DNA of 64,000 nt from Streptomyces xanthophaeus (GTDB taxonomy: Bacteria; Actinomycetota; Actinomycetes; Streptomycetales; Streptomycetaceae), in NCBI RefSeq assembly GCF_030440515.1, contig NZ_CP076543.1:1984001-2048000 (forward strand), in the 5' to 3' direction. The notes below the pieces were generated by a model. The model was not told the DNA's origin. It ran no database searches and saw nothing but the letters and a program-made list of their open reading frames with translations. The number at the start of each line of letters is the position of its first letter. Positions within the stretch are counted from its first letter, which is position 1. The position numbers and the translations under genes are program-made. Below are positions 24,955 through 33,139 of this stretch, piece after piece.

Positions 24955-24970
24955 GTGAGAGCTCCCTAGA

Positions 24971-24992
24971 GTGATGTGTGACATTTTACTAG
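24971..24992. promoter_or_regulatory. candidate GntR operator d, upstream of the hydroxyproline operon
   Basis: Read on the minus strand, TAGTAA is followed by AATGTCACAC, the same order as in the other copies. TAGTAA is a plausible -10 box for the deaminase gene and the palindrome core would overlap the transcription start. The site lies 17-38 bp upstream of the start codon at 24954. Confidence 0.6.
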
Positions 24993-25029
24993 CGGGTGCG
25001 GCGTGGCCACAAGGGCCCCGGCGCCCCGA

Positions 25030-26586
25030 TCAGTGCGCAGCGGGCGGAAGTTCGGCGAGGTGGCGCAGCGGAACGGGACAGGACAGCGGCCGCCGGTCGG
25101 GCGCGGGCTCCTCCCCGGCCAGGGCCGCCACGGCCGGGCCGCACATCCGGCCCTGGCACCAGCCCATACCCGCCCGGGTGAGGAGTTTGACGCTGCGGGC
25201 GTCCCGCGCGCCGAGGTCGCCCGCGGCCTCGCGGATCTGCCCGGCCGGCACCTCCTCGCAGCGGCAGACGACGGTGTCGTCCCCGAGCCAGCCGGTCCAC
25301 GCCTCGCCGGGACGGTGGGCGGCGGCCATCGCGTCGGCGAAGGCGCGCAGCCGGGCCCGGCGGCGGGTGAGGCGGGCTCCGGGCGGCGTACCCGCGATGG
25401 AGTGTGCGGCCAGCTCGCCCTCGGTCATGGCCAGTCGGGCCCCGCCGATGCCGCCGGTCTCGCCCGCCGACCAGATGCCGGGGACGGAGGTCCGCTGCCC
25501 GGCATCGAGGACGAGGGCGACCGTGCCGTCCGGGCCGGGGCGGGTCGCGCAGCCGAGGCCGGTGGCCAGCTCCAGCTGGGGCACCAGTCCGTGGCCGACG
25601 GCCAGGGCGTCACAGGGGATCCGGCGGGCGGTGCCGGGCAGCGGTCGCCAGTCGCGGTCGAGGCGGGCCACGGTGACGGCTTCGACCCGGTCGGTGCCGT
25701 GCGCCTCGGTGACGGCGTGCCGGGTGAGGAGGCGGACGTGGTGGCGGGCCAGCGCGCCGCCGTGGACGGCGGCCTCGACGAGCTTGCCGGGGTTGCGCAG
25801 CAGGACCGGGGCCTGGCCCGCGTACGCGGTGTACGCGGCGGCCTCCACCACGGCGGGCACGGTGGCTCCGGCGGCGGCGAGCGACCCGGCCACGGCCAGC
25901 AGCAGCGGCCCGCTCCCGGCGACGACCACCCGCTTGCCCGGCAGGACCAGCCCGCCCTTGAGCATGGCCTGGGCCCCGCCGGCCCCGACCACTCCCGGCA
26001 GGGTCCAGCCGGGGAAGGGCAGTTGCCGCTCGTAGGCGCCGGTGGCGATGAGCACGGCCCGGGCGGTGACGGCGACGGCCCGTTCCTCGGGGGCGTGACC
26101 GGCGACGGCGTGCAGGATCCACTCCGTGGTGGGTGCGGCGGGCCCGCGGCGCGCCCCGGCCGTCTCGGCCGCCGCGCCCGGGACGACCGTCCACACGTGG
26201 TGGAGCGGGAGGTACGTGATCCGGCCGGCCGACTCGTGGGCGCGCAGGGCGGCTTCGCGGGTCGCGAACTGCGCCCAGCCGTGGTGCAGCGCCTCGGGGC
26301 GGGCCGCACCGAGGCCCGGGGCGGGGTGGCGGTAGAACTGCCCGCCGGGGCGGTCGCCCGCGTCGAGGAGCGTGACCCGCAGCCCGAGGCGGGCGGCCGT
26401 GACGGCCGCGGCCAGTCCGGCCGGGCCGGCTCCGACGATCGCGAGATCGGCACGGGCCGGCGCGGGCCCGGAAGCGGACGCCACGCCGGGCGCCGGCACG
26501 GGCGCGGGCCCGGCGGCAGGACCCGACGGGTCTGCGCAATCCGCGCGGCCCGCGCGGTCGGCGGGCTCAGACGGCGAGGTCGGCAT
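25030..26586 (-). CDS. D-hydroxyproline dehydrogenase alpha-like subunit (FAD/NAD-binding, [2Fe-2S] domain)
   Basis: The protein has 518 residues after an Ala/Pro-rich leader of about 45. The first dinucleotide fold is DLAIVGAGPAGLAAAVTAARLG, the second VVVAGSGPLLLAVAGSLAAAG, and the FAD-closing motif is VPGIWSAGETGGIGGARLA. The C-terminal bacterioferritin-associated-ferredoxin-like region has CRCEEVPAG and GWCQGRMCGP, four cysteines for an iron-sulfur cluster. This is the HcnB/SoxA-like large subunit found in heteromeric D-hydroxyproline dehydrogenases. It overlaps the small iron-sulfur subunit by 20 bp. Electrons from cis-4-hydroxy-D-proline oxidation would leave through this subunit. Confidence 0.85.
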   Translation of the reverse strand: MPTSPSEPADRAGRADCADPSGPAAGPAPVPAPGVASASGPAPARADLAIVGAGPAGLAAAVTAARLGLRVTLLDAGDRPGGQFYRHPAPGLGAARPEALHHGWAQFATREAALRAHESAGRITYLPLHHVWTVVPGAAAETAGARRGPAAPTTEWILHAVAGHAPEERAVAVTARAVLIATGAYERQLPFPGWTLPGVVGAGGAQAMLKGGLVLPGKRVVVAGSGPLLLAVAGSLAAAGATVPAVVEAAAYTAYAGQAPVLLRNPGKLVEAAVHGGALARHHVRLLTRHAVTEAHGTDRVEAVTVARLDRDWRPLPGTARRIPCDALAVGHGLVPQLELATGLGCATRPGPDGTVALVLDAGQRTSVPGIWSAGETGGIGGARLAMTEGELAAHSIAGTPPGARLTRRRARLRAFADAMAAAHRPGEAWTGWLGDDTVVCRCEEVPAGQIREAAGDLGARDARSVKLLTRAGMGWCQGRMCGPAVAALAGEEPAPDRRPLSCPVPLRHLAELPPAAH

Positions 26587-26878
26587 GGCCGGTTCCCTCC
26601 TGGGTGGTGACGGTGTCCCCCGGCCGGGCCGGGACCAGGCAGGCGCGCTGGTTGGAGCGGCCGTTGACGGTGACGAGGCAGTCGTAGCAGCTGCCGATCC
26701 CGCAGAACGCGCCGCGCGGGGCGCCGCCCTCCCGGGTGGTCCGCCAGGCGAGGATGCCGGCGCCCCACAGCACGGCGGCGATGCTCTGGCCGGGCAGGGC
26801 GGGCAGTTCCCGGCCGTCGAAGGTGATCTCGTGCGCGGCTGCCGGGCTGCCGCCGACCAGCGAACGGGGGCTGCGCAT
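26567..26878 (-). CDS. (2Fe-2S)-binding protein, dehydrogenase gamma-like subunit
   Basis: The protein has 103 residues from the ATG at 26878, which overlaps the upstream stop by one base (TGATG). The ferredoxin-like fold keeps the pattern GAFCGIGSCYDCLV with a distal RACL, giving C-x4-C-x2-C...C ligation of one [2Fe-2S] cluster. LPGQSIAAVLWGAG is the typical opening of HcnA-like subunits. Its position between the two flavin subunits matches known three-subunit D-hydroxyproline dehydrogenases. Confidence 0.86.
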   Translation of the reverse strand: MRSPRSLVGGSPAAAHEITFDGRELPALPGQSIAAVLWGAGILAWRTTREGGAPRGAFCGIGSCYDCLVTVNGRSNQRACLVPARPGDTVTTQEGTGHADLAV

Positions 26879-28080
26879 CAGTGCTGCTCCTCGGGGGTGT
26901 CGGTGGCGGCCGGGTACGCGGCGAAGCGGTCCGGGCGGAACGGGTGGGCGGGGAGCGGCGGTTCGGCGCCCGTCAGGGCGGCGGCGATCAGCGCTCCGGT
27001 GGCGGGCGCCAGACCGATGCCCGCGCCCTCGTGGCCGCAGGCGTGCAGCAGTCCGGGGCGCCGCGGGTCCGGGCCGATCGCCGGGAGGTGGTCGGGCAGG
27101 TAGGGGCGGAAGCCGTGGTAGGCGCGCATCACCCGGACGTCCGCCAGGACGGGGAAGAGCGCCGCGGCCTGGGCGGCCAGGCGGCGCAGGGCTTCGGTGG
27201 AGAGGGTGCGGTCGAAGCCGACCCGCTCCCGGGTGGCGCCGATGAGGACCGGGCCGGACGGGGTGCCCTCGACCACGGCCGAGGACTGCAGGGCGGCGGA
27301 GCCGCTGGCGACGTCCGCGATGTAGTCGGCGGCGTAGACCTTGTGCCGGACCACCCTCGGCAGGGGTTCGGTCACCAGGACGAAGCCGCGGCGCGGGAGG
27401 ACGGGCAGGGTGACCCCGGCCAGCGCGGCGACGTGGCCGCCCCAGGTGCCGGCCGCGTTCACCACCGCCGGGGCCAGGAGTTCGCGGCGCCGCGTGCGCA
27501 CCCCGCGTACGGCGCCCCGGTCCAGCAGGATCTCCGTCACCTCCTCGCCGAGGTACACCTCGGCGGCCGGGGCTCCCGCCGCACCCGGTGCGCGCGCCGC
27601 GGCCAGGAGCCGGGCCGCCGCCCGGGCGGGCTGGACCTGGGCGTCCTGCGGGTAGTGGAAGCCGCCCGCCAGGCCCGGGGCCAGGTGCGGCTCCAGGTCG
27701 TACAGGTCGTCCGCCGCCACCTCGGCCGCGTCGACGCCGGCCGCGCGCTGCCCCTCCGCGAAGTGCCGCAGGGCCTTCACGGTCCGCTCGTCGGGGGCGA
27801 CGACGAGCCCGCCCTTGGGCTCGTACTCGATGTCCGGCGGGAGGACCGCGGCGAGTTCGGTCCACAGGCGGGTGGACAGCAGGGCGAGGTCGAGTTCGGG
27901 TCCCGCCTCCTTGTCGGAGACGAGCAGGTTGCCTTCGCCGGCACCGGTGGTGCCGCCCGCCACGGGGCCCCGGTCGACCACGGCCACGGAGAGTCCGGCG
28001 CGGGCCGCGTAGTAGGCGCAGGCCGCCCCGGCGACGCCGGCGCCGATGATCACGGCGTCCAGGGAGTGTCTCTTGAGCAC
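26878..28080 (-). CDS. FAD-dependent oxidoreductase, D-hydroxyproline dehydrogenase beta-like subunit
   Basis: The 400-residue DAO-family flavoprotein has the FAD fold DAVIIGAGVAGAACAYYAARAGLSVAVVDRG, the TTGAGEGNLL segment and a C-terminal HACGHEGAGIGLAPATG. It should hold the amine-oxidising active site (HcnC-like). It starts the three-gene operon. The GTG start at 28080 has no ribosome site; a possible -10 box (CATATT, 28092-28087) would put transcription near the GTG, so the mRNA may be leaderless. An ATGTCACAT operator (28091-28098) overlaps that promoter. An alternative start inside the first beta strand would destroy the FAD fold. Confidence 0.86.
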   Translation of the reverse strand: MLKRHSLDAVIIGAGVAGAACAYYAARAGLSVAVVDRGPVAGGTTGAGEGNLLVSDKEAGPELDLALLSTRLWTELAAVLPPDIEYEPKGGLVVAPDERTVKALRHFAEGQRAAGVDAAEVAADDLYDLEPHLAPGLAGGFHYPQDAQVQPARAAARLLAAARAPGAAGAPAAEVYLGEEVTEILLDRGAVRGVRTRRRELLAPAVVNAAGTWGGHVAALAGVTLPVLPRRGFVLVTEPLPRVVRHKVYAADYIADVASGSAALQSSAVVEGTPSGPVLIGATRERVGFDRTLSTEALRRLAAQAAALFPVLADVRVMRAYHGFRPYLPDHLPAIGPDPRRPGLLHACGHEGAGIGLAPATGALIAAALTGAEPPLPAHPFRPDRFAAYPAATDTPEEQH

Positions 28081-28082
28081 GG

Positions 28083-28100
28083 CAGTAATATGTCACATTC
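28083..28100. promoter_or_regulatory. candidate GntR operator e, upstream of the dehydrogenase operon
   Basis: CAGTAAT is followed by ATGTCACATTC, which includes the perfect palindrome ATGT-C-ACAT. It is the best match to the shared core among the six copies. It starts only 3 bp from the GTG start codon, so binding must block transcription initiation of this operon. Confidence 0.62.
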
Positions 28101-28120
28101 TTTAGGGCCTGCCCAGATGC

Positions 28121-28163
28121 CCGGACCGGTCCCGCACCCCCCTCGGATGCGGGACCGGTCCGG
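28121..28163 (-). terminator. terminator of the collagenase gene
   Basis: A perfect 15-bp stem (CCGGACCGGTCCCGC with its complement) has a 13-nt loop, 18 bp after the collagenase stop. It insulates the collagenase gene from the dehydrogenase operon, which has its own promoter and operator. Confidence 0.8.
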
Positions 28164-28180
28164 TGCCGGGCGGGCGCCGG

Positions 28181-30568
28181 TCAGCTGCGGAGGGGGCCCT
28201 CACAGCTGTAACTGGAGGTGCCCGCGACCTTGTTGGTCCAGATCTCCACCGGGCCGAAGGAACAGTTCATGTCGGCGAGGTTGTTGGAGGCCGCGCCGGC
28301 CCGGTCGAGGATGAAGTAGTCGACCGTCTCCGACATGTCCTTGAAGTTCTGGTCGTCGTTGCGCCAGTTCTTCAGGTTCGCGGTGATGCGGCCGGTGCAG
28401 GTGAAGCGGCGCTTGCCCGGGTCGCCGTTCTCCACGCAGTCCGGCGTGTTGTACGTGGCCGTGGCGAAGGAGGACTTCACCGAGGCGAGCGCCGCGTCGC
28501 GCAGCCGGTCGTTCGGGGTGAAGGAGGTGTTCGGCACGTAGAGCTGGTCGACCTTGGCGATCTGTGCGTCCAGGAAGCGGTCGTAGTCGCGCTGGAGGTA
28601 GGTGTCCGCCCCCGTCCGGTGGCGCCAGGCGTCGTACGCCGCCACGTCGTCGGCCCGCAGGTGGGTGTACATCTCGCGCAGCAGCGTGGGCTTCTCGGTC
28701 CACAGGAACTCGAAGAAGGTGCCCGCGTAGCTGTAGAAGCGGAAGCCGTCGCCGTCGTAGGTGGCGTTCAGCAGCTGCTCGACGCTCATGCGCGGGCCGC
28801 CGCCGGCCGTGTCGCTGATGATGCTCTTGACGAGGGACTTGCGGACGGCGATGCCGTTGTCGCGGGTGGCGCCGTCGAAGAACTCGGCCGTGCCCTCGTC
28901 CATGGCGGTCGTCCGGTCGCTCTCGTACCAGGGGCCCTGGCCGAAGAAGCCGGGGACGGCGAAGCGGCCGTTGAGGTAGTGCGTGTACTCGTGGCGGAAG
29001 AGCTCCTCGAGGGTGAGGGAGGAGTCCTGCGGGACGCGCCGCTGGTAGGTGTAGAAGGTGGCGCCGTTCTCGATGTAGATGCCGCCGTTGTTGGTGCCGT
29101 AGCCGGTCAGGATCGGGTGGTAGTTCACGTAGTCGGCGCGGGAGGCGTAGAGCACGATGTTCAGCGTGGAGTTGGGGTCGCCGGCGAGCGGCTGGTCGGT
29201 GCCCAGCACGCGGTGGTACTGGGACTTCACCTGCTTGCTCGCGTAGTACAGCTGGTCCACGGTGGCCCGGTCCAGGGCGGTGCGGACCTTGATGGCGCCG
29301 TTGTCGTAGGAGTAGGTGTAGGGGAACAGCTGCTTCTCGATGTCCTCCTTGCACACCCCGTACGGCTTGCAGGCCTCGTAGAAGTTGAGCCAGGAGACGA
29401 CCTTGGCCCACGGCTCGCTGCCGTCGCCGAAGGCGGACCGGACGGGGCCGAGCATCGCGCCGAGGTCGGCGACGACCCGGTCCCGCAGGCCCTCGACCTG
29501 GCCGAAGCGGGCGTATTCGCTCAGCGCGTCGCGCACCACCCAGGCGTTGCCCGTGTCCTTGAGGTGCGTGTAGGTGGAGAAGGCCTTGAAGGCGTCGCGG
29601 TAGGAGGCGTCGGCGGCCACCGCGGAGTGGAAGGCCGCGTCCTGGTTGCCCGGGTAGACGCCCAGGTAGGTGACGGAGAGCGCGGCCAGCGCGGCGCCTG
29701 CCCAGCCGGCGTCGAGGTGGGTGGCCGGGTGGGCCGGGTCCATGGTGGCCAGAACCTTCTTGATGAGGCCGAGCTGGTGCTGGCGCAGGCCGGGCGCGCT
29801 GCCGGCGTAGAGGGCCTCGCGCAGGGTGCGGGCGTTGCTGGGGGTCGCGTCGAAGGTATGGGCGGCCGCGCCGAAGTCGGCGATGGCGCGGCGCATGGCG
29901 TCGACGGTGGGGGCGTCGGTGACGTCGATCTCGGTGCGCGAGTAGTCGTGGTAGGCGACCGCGTGCAGGTACGTGAACATCTCCTCCAGGTGGGAGGAGT
30001 TACGGCCGTCGTGGGCGGCGGCCAGGCCGGATATCCGGCGGGAGACGGCCTGGACGTGCGCGTCCGACATGACCGGGGCCAGCCGGGCGTCCCAGGTCCA
30101 TATGAGTCCGCGCAGACAGCCGTCGGCGAGGACGGCCTGGTCGCCGAGGAAGTCGGCGAACTGCTCCGGGGTGAGACCGGTGATCCCGTCGAGGGTGCAG
30201 GGGACGCCCGCGGCGACGCTCTTCGCGGTGGGGGCCGCCTTGACCGACTTGCCGCGCTTCTGCAGGTCGTCGGCGGGCGCGGCGGCGGGTGTGGCCGCGC
30301 CGGGGACCTGCCCGGCGATGTTCTGTCCGCCGGGGGCCGGCGCCGGCGCCGGGGTGTTGTCCTTCGCGTCGGCCAGGCGGTCGACCTCGTCGAACGGGTT
30401 CCCCGTGGGGCCGGGGGCGGGGGCGGCGGGGGCGGCCTGTGCGCCGGTGAAGGTGGCCGGGGCCGTGAACTCGGCGGCCTGCGTGGTGGCCTGTCCCGCG
30501 GTGGCGAGGAGGGTCACGGCTACGGCGGAGGCGAGAAGGGAAGAGCGCACAGCTCTGTGCTTGAGCAC
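28181..30568 (-). CDS. secreted collagenase (peptidase family M9)
   Basis: The protein has 795 residues from a GTG at 30568 with CAGGAG seven bases upstream. The Sec signal peptide is MLKHRAVRSSLLASAVAVTLLATAGQA. A Pro/Ala-rich linker follows, then the collagenase activator module (about 130-430) and the peptidase domain. Zinc is bound by H526-E527-Y-T-H530, and Glu558 in TTAMDEGTAEFF lies exactly 28 residues after the second His, as in clostridial ColG. The C-terminal region has paired cysteines (CVENGDPGKRRFTC, MNCSFGPVEIW, YSCEGPLRS) and may be a binding domain. It cleaves native collagen outside the cell. Its promoter is the 32-nt element shared with the peptide transporter. Confidence 0.93.
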   Translation of the reverse strand: MLKHRAVRSSLLASAVAVTLLATAGQATTQAAEFTAPATFTGAQAAPAAPAPGPTGNPFDEVDRLADAKDNTPAPAPAPGGQNIAGQVPGAATPAAAPADDLQKRGKSVKAAPTAKSVAAGVPCTLDGITGLTPEQFADFLGDQAVLADGCLRGLIWTWDARLAPVMSDAHVQAVSRRISGLAAAHDGRNSSHLEEMFTYLHAVAYHDYSRTEIDVTDAPTVDAMRRAIADFGAAAHTFDATPSNARTLREALYAGSAPGLRQHQLGLIKKVLATMDPAHPATHLDAGWAGAALAALSVTYLGVYPGNQDAAFHSAVAADASYRDAFKAFSTYTHLKDTGNAWVVRDALSEYARFGQVEGLRDRVVADLGAMLGPVRSAFGDGSEPWAKVVSWLNFYEACKPYGVCKEDIEKQLFPYTYSYDNGAIKVRTALDRATVDQLYYASKQVKSQYHRVLGTDQPLAGDPNSTLNIVLYASRADYVNYHPILTGYGTNNGGIYIENGATFYTYQRRVPQDSSLTLEELFRHEYTHYLNGRFAVPGFFGQGPWYESDRTTAMDEGTAEFFDGATRDNGIAVRKSLVKSIISDTAGGGPRMSVEQLLNATYDGDGFRFYSYAGTFFEFLWTEKPTLLREMYTHLRADDVAAYDAWRHRTGADTYLQRDYDRFLDAQIAKVDQLYVPNTSFTPNDRLRDAALASVKSSFATATYNTPDCVENGDPGKRRFTCTGRITANLKNWRNDDQNFKDMSETVDYFILDRAGAASNNLADMNCSFGPVEIWTNKVAGTSSYSCEGPLRS

Positions 30569-30666
30569 CGAGAACTCCTGATTGGAGAGGTGAGGTGGGG
30601 GGTGGTGCGTGAACTGCCCTGCGTCACACGGCGTTTGACGGGGGTTAACGTGCCGCGATGTGAGCT

Positions 30667-30698
30667 GTAACATAGTAATGTGAAATTGCACTGACAAG
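30667..30698. promoter_or_regulatory. candidate GntR operator/promoter f, 32-nt element (collagenase versus aminopeptidase P)
   Basis: This is identical over 32 nt to 18041-18072. On the minus strand TTGTCA (30697-30692), 17 bp and TATGTT (30674-30669) form the collagenase promoter, giving a leader of about 95 nt. On the plus strand TAGTAAT (30673-30679) can serve the aminopeptidase P gene. One regulator bound at ATGTGAAAT would cover both promoters. Confidence 0.7.
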
Positions 30699-30741
30699 AC
30701 CTGTGCGCCCACCAGTTCGCATCTTTCTTGAGGGAGTCCTC

Positions 30742-32115
30742 GTGACCGACGCGTCCGCCCGCCTCAACACGGGCAGTCACGACCGCCCGGTATCCCCGGA
30801 GTTGTCCCGGTTCATGGCGGGCAACTGGGCCGCGACCCCGCTGCCCGACTCCACCCGCGTCCCCGGCCACGCCGTCACCCCGGCCCGCCGGGCGCGGCTC
30901 TCGGCCCGCTTCCCGGGCGAGCGGCTGATCGTCCCGGCCGGGGAGCTGAAGGTCCGCTCCAACGACTGCGACCACCGCTTCCGCCCGCACAGCGCGTACG
31001 CCTGGCTGACCGGTCTCACCGGCGAGGACCAGGCGGGCCACGTCCTGGTCATGGAGCCGTCGGGCCCGCACACCCACGAAGCCGTGCTGTACCTGCGGCC
31101 GCGCTCGCCGCGGGCGGACGGGGACGGGGAGTTCTACCGGGACCGCCGGTACGGGGAGTTCTGGGTGGGCCGCCGGCCGGATCTCGCGGAGGCCGAGCGC
31201 CTCACGGGCATCCGCTGCGCACACCTGGACGGGCTCGGCTCACCGGCCGGCCGCGACGCGGCCTCCGATGCCGGACTCGCCTCCGCGCTCTCGGAACTGC
31301 GCCTGGTGAAGGACGCGTGGGAGGTCGAACAGCTGCAGCTGGCCGTCGACCACACCACGGCGGGCTTCGAGGACGTCGTACGGGCCCTGCCGCGCGCGCT
31401 GGCGCATCCGCGCGGGGAGCGGTGGATCGAGGGGGTCTTCGGCCTGCGCGCCCGGGCGGAGGGCAACGGCACCGGGTACGAGACGATCGCGGCGTCCGGC
31501 GCCCACGCCTGCACCCTGCACTGGATCCGCAACGACGGCCGGCTGAACGGGGCGGAACTGCTGCTCCTGGACGCGGGCGTGGAGACGGACACCCTGTACA
31601 CGGCCGACATCACCCGCACCCTGCCGCTGTCGGGCCGCTTCTCCCCCGTCCAGCGCCAGGTGTACGAGCTGGTCCTGGCCGCCCAGGAGGCGGGCATCGC
31701 GGCGCTGCGCCCGGGGGCGAGCTTCGGGGACTTCCACCGGGCCGGGATGCGGGTGATCGCGGAGGGCCTGGCGGAGTGGGGCGTGCTGAAGGACGCGGAG
31801 GGCGACCTGCACCGGCGGTACACGCTGTGCAGCAGCGGCCACATGCTGGGGCTCGACGTGCACGACTGCGCGAAGGCCCGGGCGGAGACCTATATGGACG
31901 GCGTGCTGGAGGAGGGACAGGTCCTGACCGTGGAGCCGGGCCTCTACCTCCAGCCCGACGACGAGACCCTCCCGGCGGAGCTGCGGGGGATCGGCGTCCG
32001 CATCGAGGACGACCTGGTCATCACGGCGAACGGCGCGCGCCTGATGTCGGGTGCGCTGCCGCGCACGGTGGCCGGCATCGAGGACTGGATGGGCCGGCTC
32101 CTGGAGACCCCTTAG
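30742..32115 (+). CDS. aminopeptidase P family protein (Xaa-Pro aminopeptidase, M24B)
   Basis: The protein has 457 residues from a GTG at 30742 with GAGGGAG upstream. An N-terminal domain with SDCDHRFRPHSAYAWLTG-like architecture (here SNDCDHRFRPHSAYAWLTG) precedes the pita-bread metallopeptidase domain. The five dinuclear metal ligands are visible: Asp in LDAGVETD, Asp in TADITRT, His in SGHMLGLDVHD, Glu in VEPGLYL and Glu in VRIEDDLVI. It removes N-terminal residues next to proline and is cytosolic. It is divergent from the collagenase and shares its operator, so it probably finishes collagen peptides together with the DPP-IV-like enzyme at 9735. Its stop overlaps the converging LysR stop. 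Confidence 0.92.
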   Translation: MTDASARLNTGSHDRPVSPELSRFMAGNWAATPLPDSTRVPGHAVTPARRARLSARFPGERLIVPAGELKVRSNDCDHRFRPHSAYAWLTGLTGEDQAGHVLVMEPSGPHTHEAVLYLRPRSPRADGDGEFYRDRRYGEFWVGRRPDLAEAERLTGIRCAHLDGLGSPAGRDAASDAGLASALSELRLVKDAWEVEQLQLAVDHTTAGFEDVVRALPRALAHPRGERWIEGVFGLRARAEGNGTGYETIAASGAHACTLHWIRNDGRLNGAELLLLDAGVETDTLYTADITRTLPLSGRFSPVQRQVYELVLAAQEAGIAALRPGASFGDFHRAGMRVIAEGLAEWGVLKDAEGDLHRRYTLCSSGHMLGLDVHDCAKARAETYMDGVLEEGQVLTVEPGLYLQPDDETLPAELRGIGVRIEDDLVITANGARLMSGALPRTVAGIEDWMGRLLETP

Positions 32116-33020
32116 ACGCTGTGCGGGGTGGTGAGCCGGGCGGTCAGCTCCTCGACGAAGGCCTCCACGTGGGGCGGGCGCGGTCCGGTGCGGGTGGCGC
32201 AGAACCAGGTACGGGTCAGTGGCCGCGCGCCGATGCCGACGAGGGCGAGGCCGTGCGAGGCCGCGTAGGGGGCGGCCACCCAGTTGGGCAGCACGGTCAC
32301 ACCCTGGCCGCCGGCCACCATCTCGATCACCAGGTCGGTCACCACCGGCATGGTGGTGATCCGGGCCGGCCGGGCCCCGGCGGGGATCGGCAGCGGCATC
32401 GACGGGATCCGCTTCTGGTCGTAGAAGTCGTAGAGGACGAGGTCGGCGCCGTCGAAGTCACGGGCGGTCAGGTGGGCGCGCGAGGCCCACGGGTGGCCGG
32501 CGGGCACCACCGCCACCATCTCGTCCTCGAACAGCCTGGTCAGCGACACCCGGTCCATCTGCAGGTCCGGCTTGGTGACCAGCGCGACGTCGACGAGGTC
32601 GGCGAGCAGGGCCGGGACCGGCGCATCGTCGGCAACGGTCTCGATGCGCACGTCGATGTCGGGCGCGCGCTCGCGGAAGGCACGGAGCACCGGCGGCAGC
32701 CAGGGGAAGGTCGTACTGCACTGCGCGGTGAAGCGGACCCGCCGGTCGCGCCCGTCCCGGATCTCGCGCAGGTCGCGGGCCGCGGAGTCCAGTTCGCCGA
32801 GGACGTGGCGGGCCGCGACCAGCAGTCGGCGGCCCGCGGCGTTGGGGACCAGGCGTCGGCCCTTGCGGTCGAAGAGGGCCATGCCCAGGCGGGCCTCCAG
32901 CCGGGTGAGCCGCTGGCTGAGGGCGGGCTGGCTCACGTAGAGCCGCTCGGCGGCCGCGGTCAGCGAGCCGGCCTCGGCGGTGGCGGCCAGGAGCTCCAGG
33001 TCGCGCAGATCCACATCCAT
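32112..33020 (-). CDS. LysR family transcriptional regulator
   Basis: The protein has 302 residues. The N-terminal helix-turn-helix is LELLAATAEAGSLTAAAERLYVSQPALSQRLTRLEARLG, a standard LTTR pattern, followed by LFDRKGRRLVPNAAGRRLL. The effector domain (about 92-290) has two Rossmann-like lobes and an unusual DLVLYDFYDQKRIPSMPLP loop, reminiscent of the MetR branch. It is divergent from the short-chain dehydrogenase at 33140 and probably controls it. The effector is unknown. Its stop overlaps the stop of the converging aminopeptidase P gene by 3 bp. Confidence 0.88.
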   Translation of the reverse strand: MDVDLRDLELLAATAEAGSLTAAAERLYVSQPALSQRLTRLEARLGMALFDRKGRRLVPNAAGRRLLVAARHVLGELDSAARDLREIRDGRDRRVRFTAQCSTTFPWLPPVLRAFRERAPDIDVRIETVADDAPVPALLADLVDVALVTKPDLQMDRVSLTRLFEDEMVAVVPAGHPWASRAHLTARDFDGADLVLYDFYDQKRIPSMPLPIPAGARPARITTMPVVTDLVIEMVAGGQGVTVLPNWVAAPYAASHGLALVGIGARPLTRTWFCATRTGPRPPHVEAFVEELTARLTTPHSV

Positions 33021-33139
33021 AACCAGGGATTATCACACGCTCCAATCTTCGTCGTGGTGTTATGAGTTGAGCGCTCCTAGGTTCGTGGTGTCAGCCCGTC
33101 GGGACCCCGGCGGACGACACCGACGAAAGGCACAGCGCC
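33021..33139. promoter_or_regulatory. LysR/SDR divergent promoter region
   Basis: The 119-bp gap contains an imperfect dyad (TATCACACG at 33031-33039 against CGTGGTGTTA at 33053-33062) next to AT-rich TTATG. LysR regulators commonly bind such interrupted dyads between divergent genes. The -10/-35 boxes are not clear. Confidence 0.35.

Noticed and set aside
24955..24984. ATG at 24984 as start of the DHDPS-family gene
   Set aside because: It lies inside the putative operator and has no ribosome site. The ATG at 24954 has AGGGAG at proper spacing.
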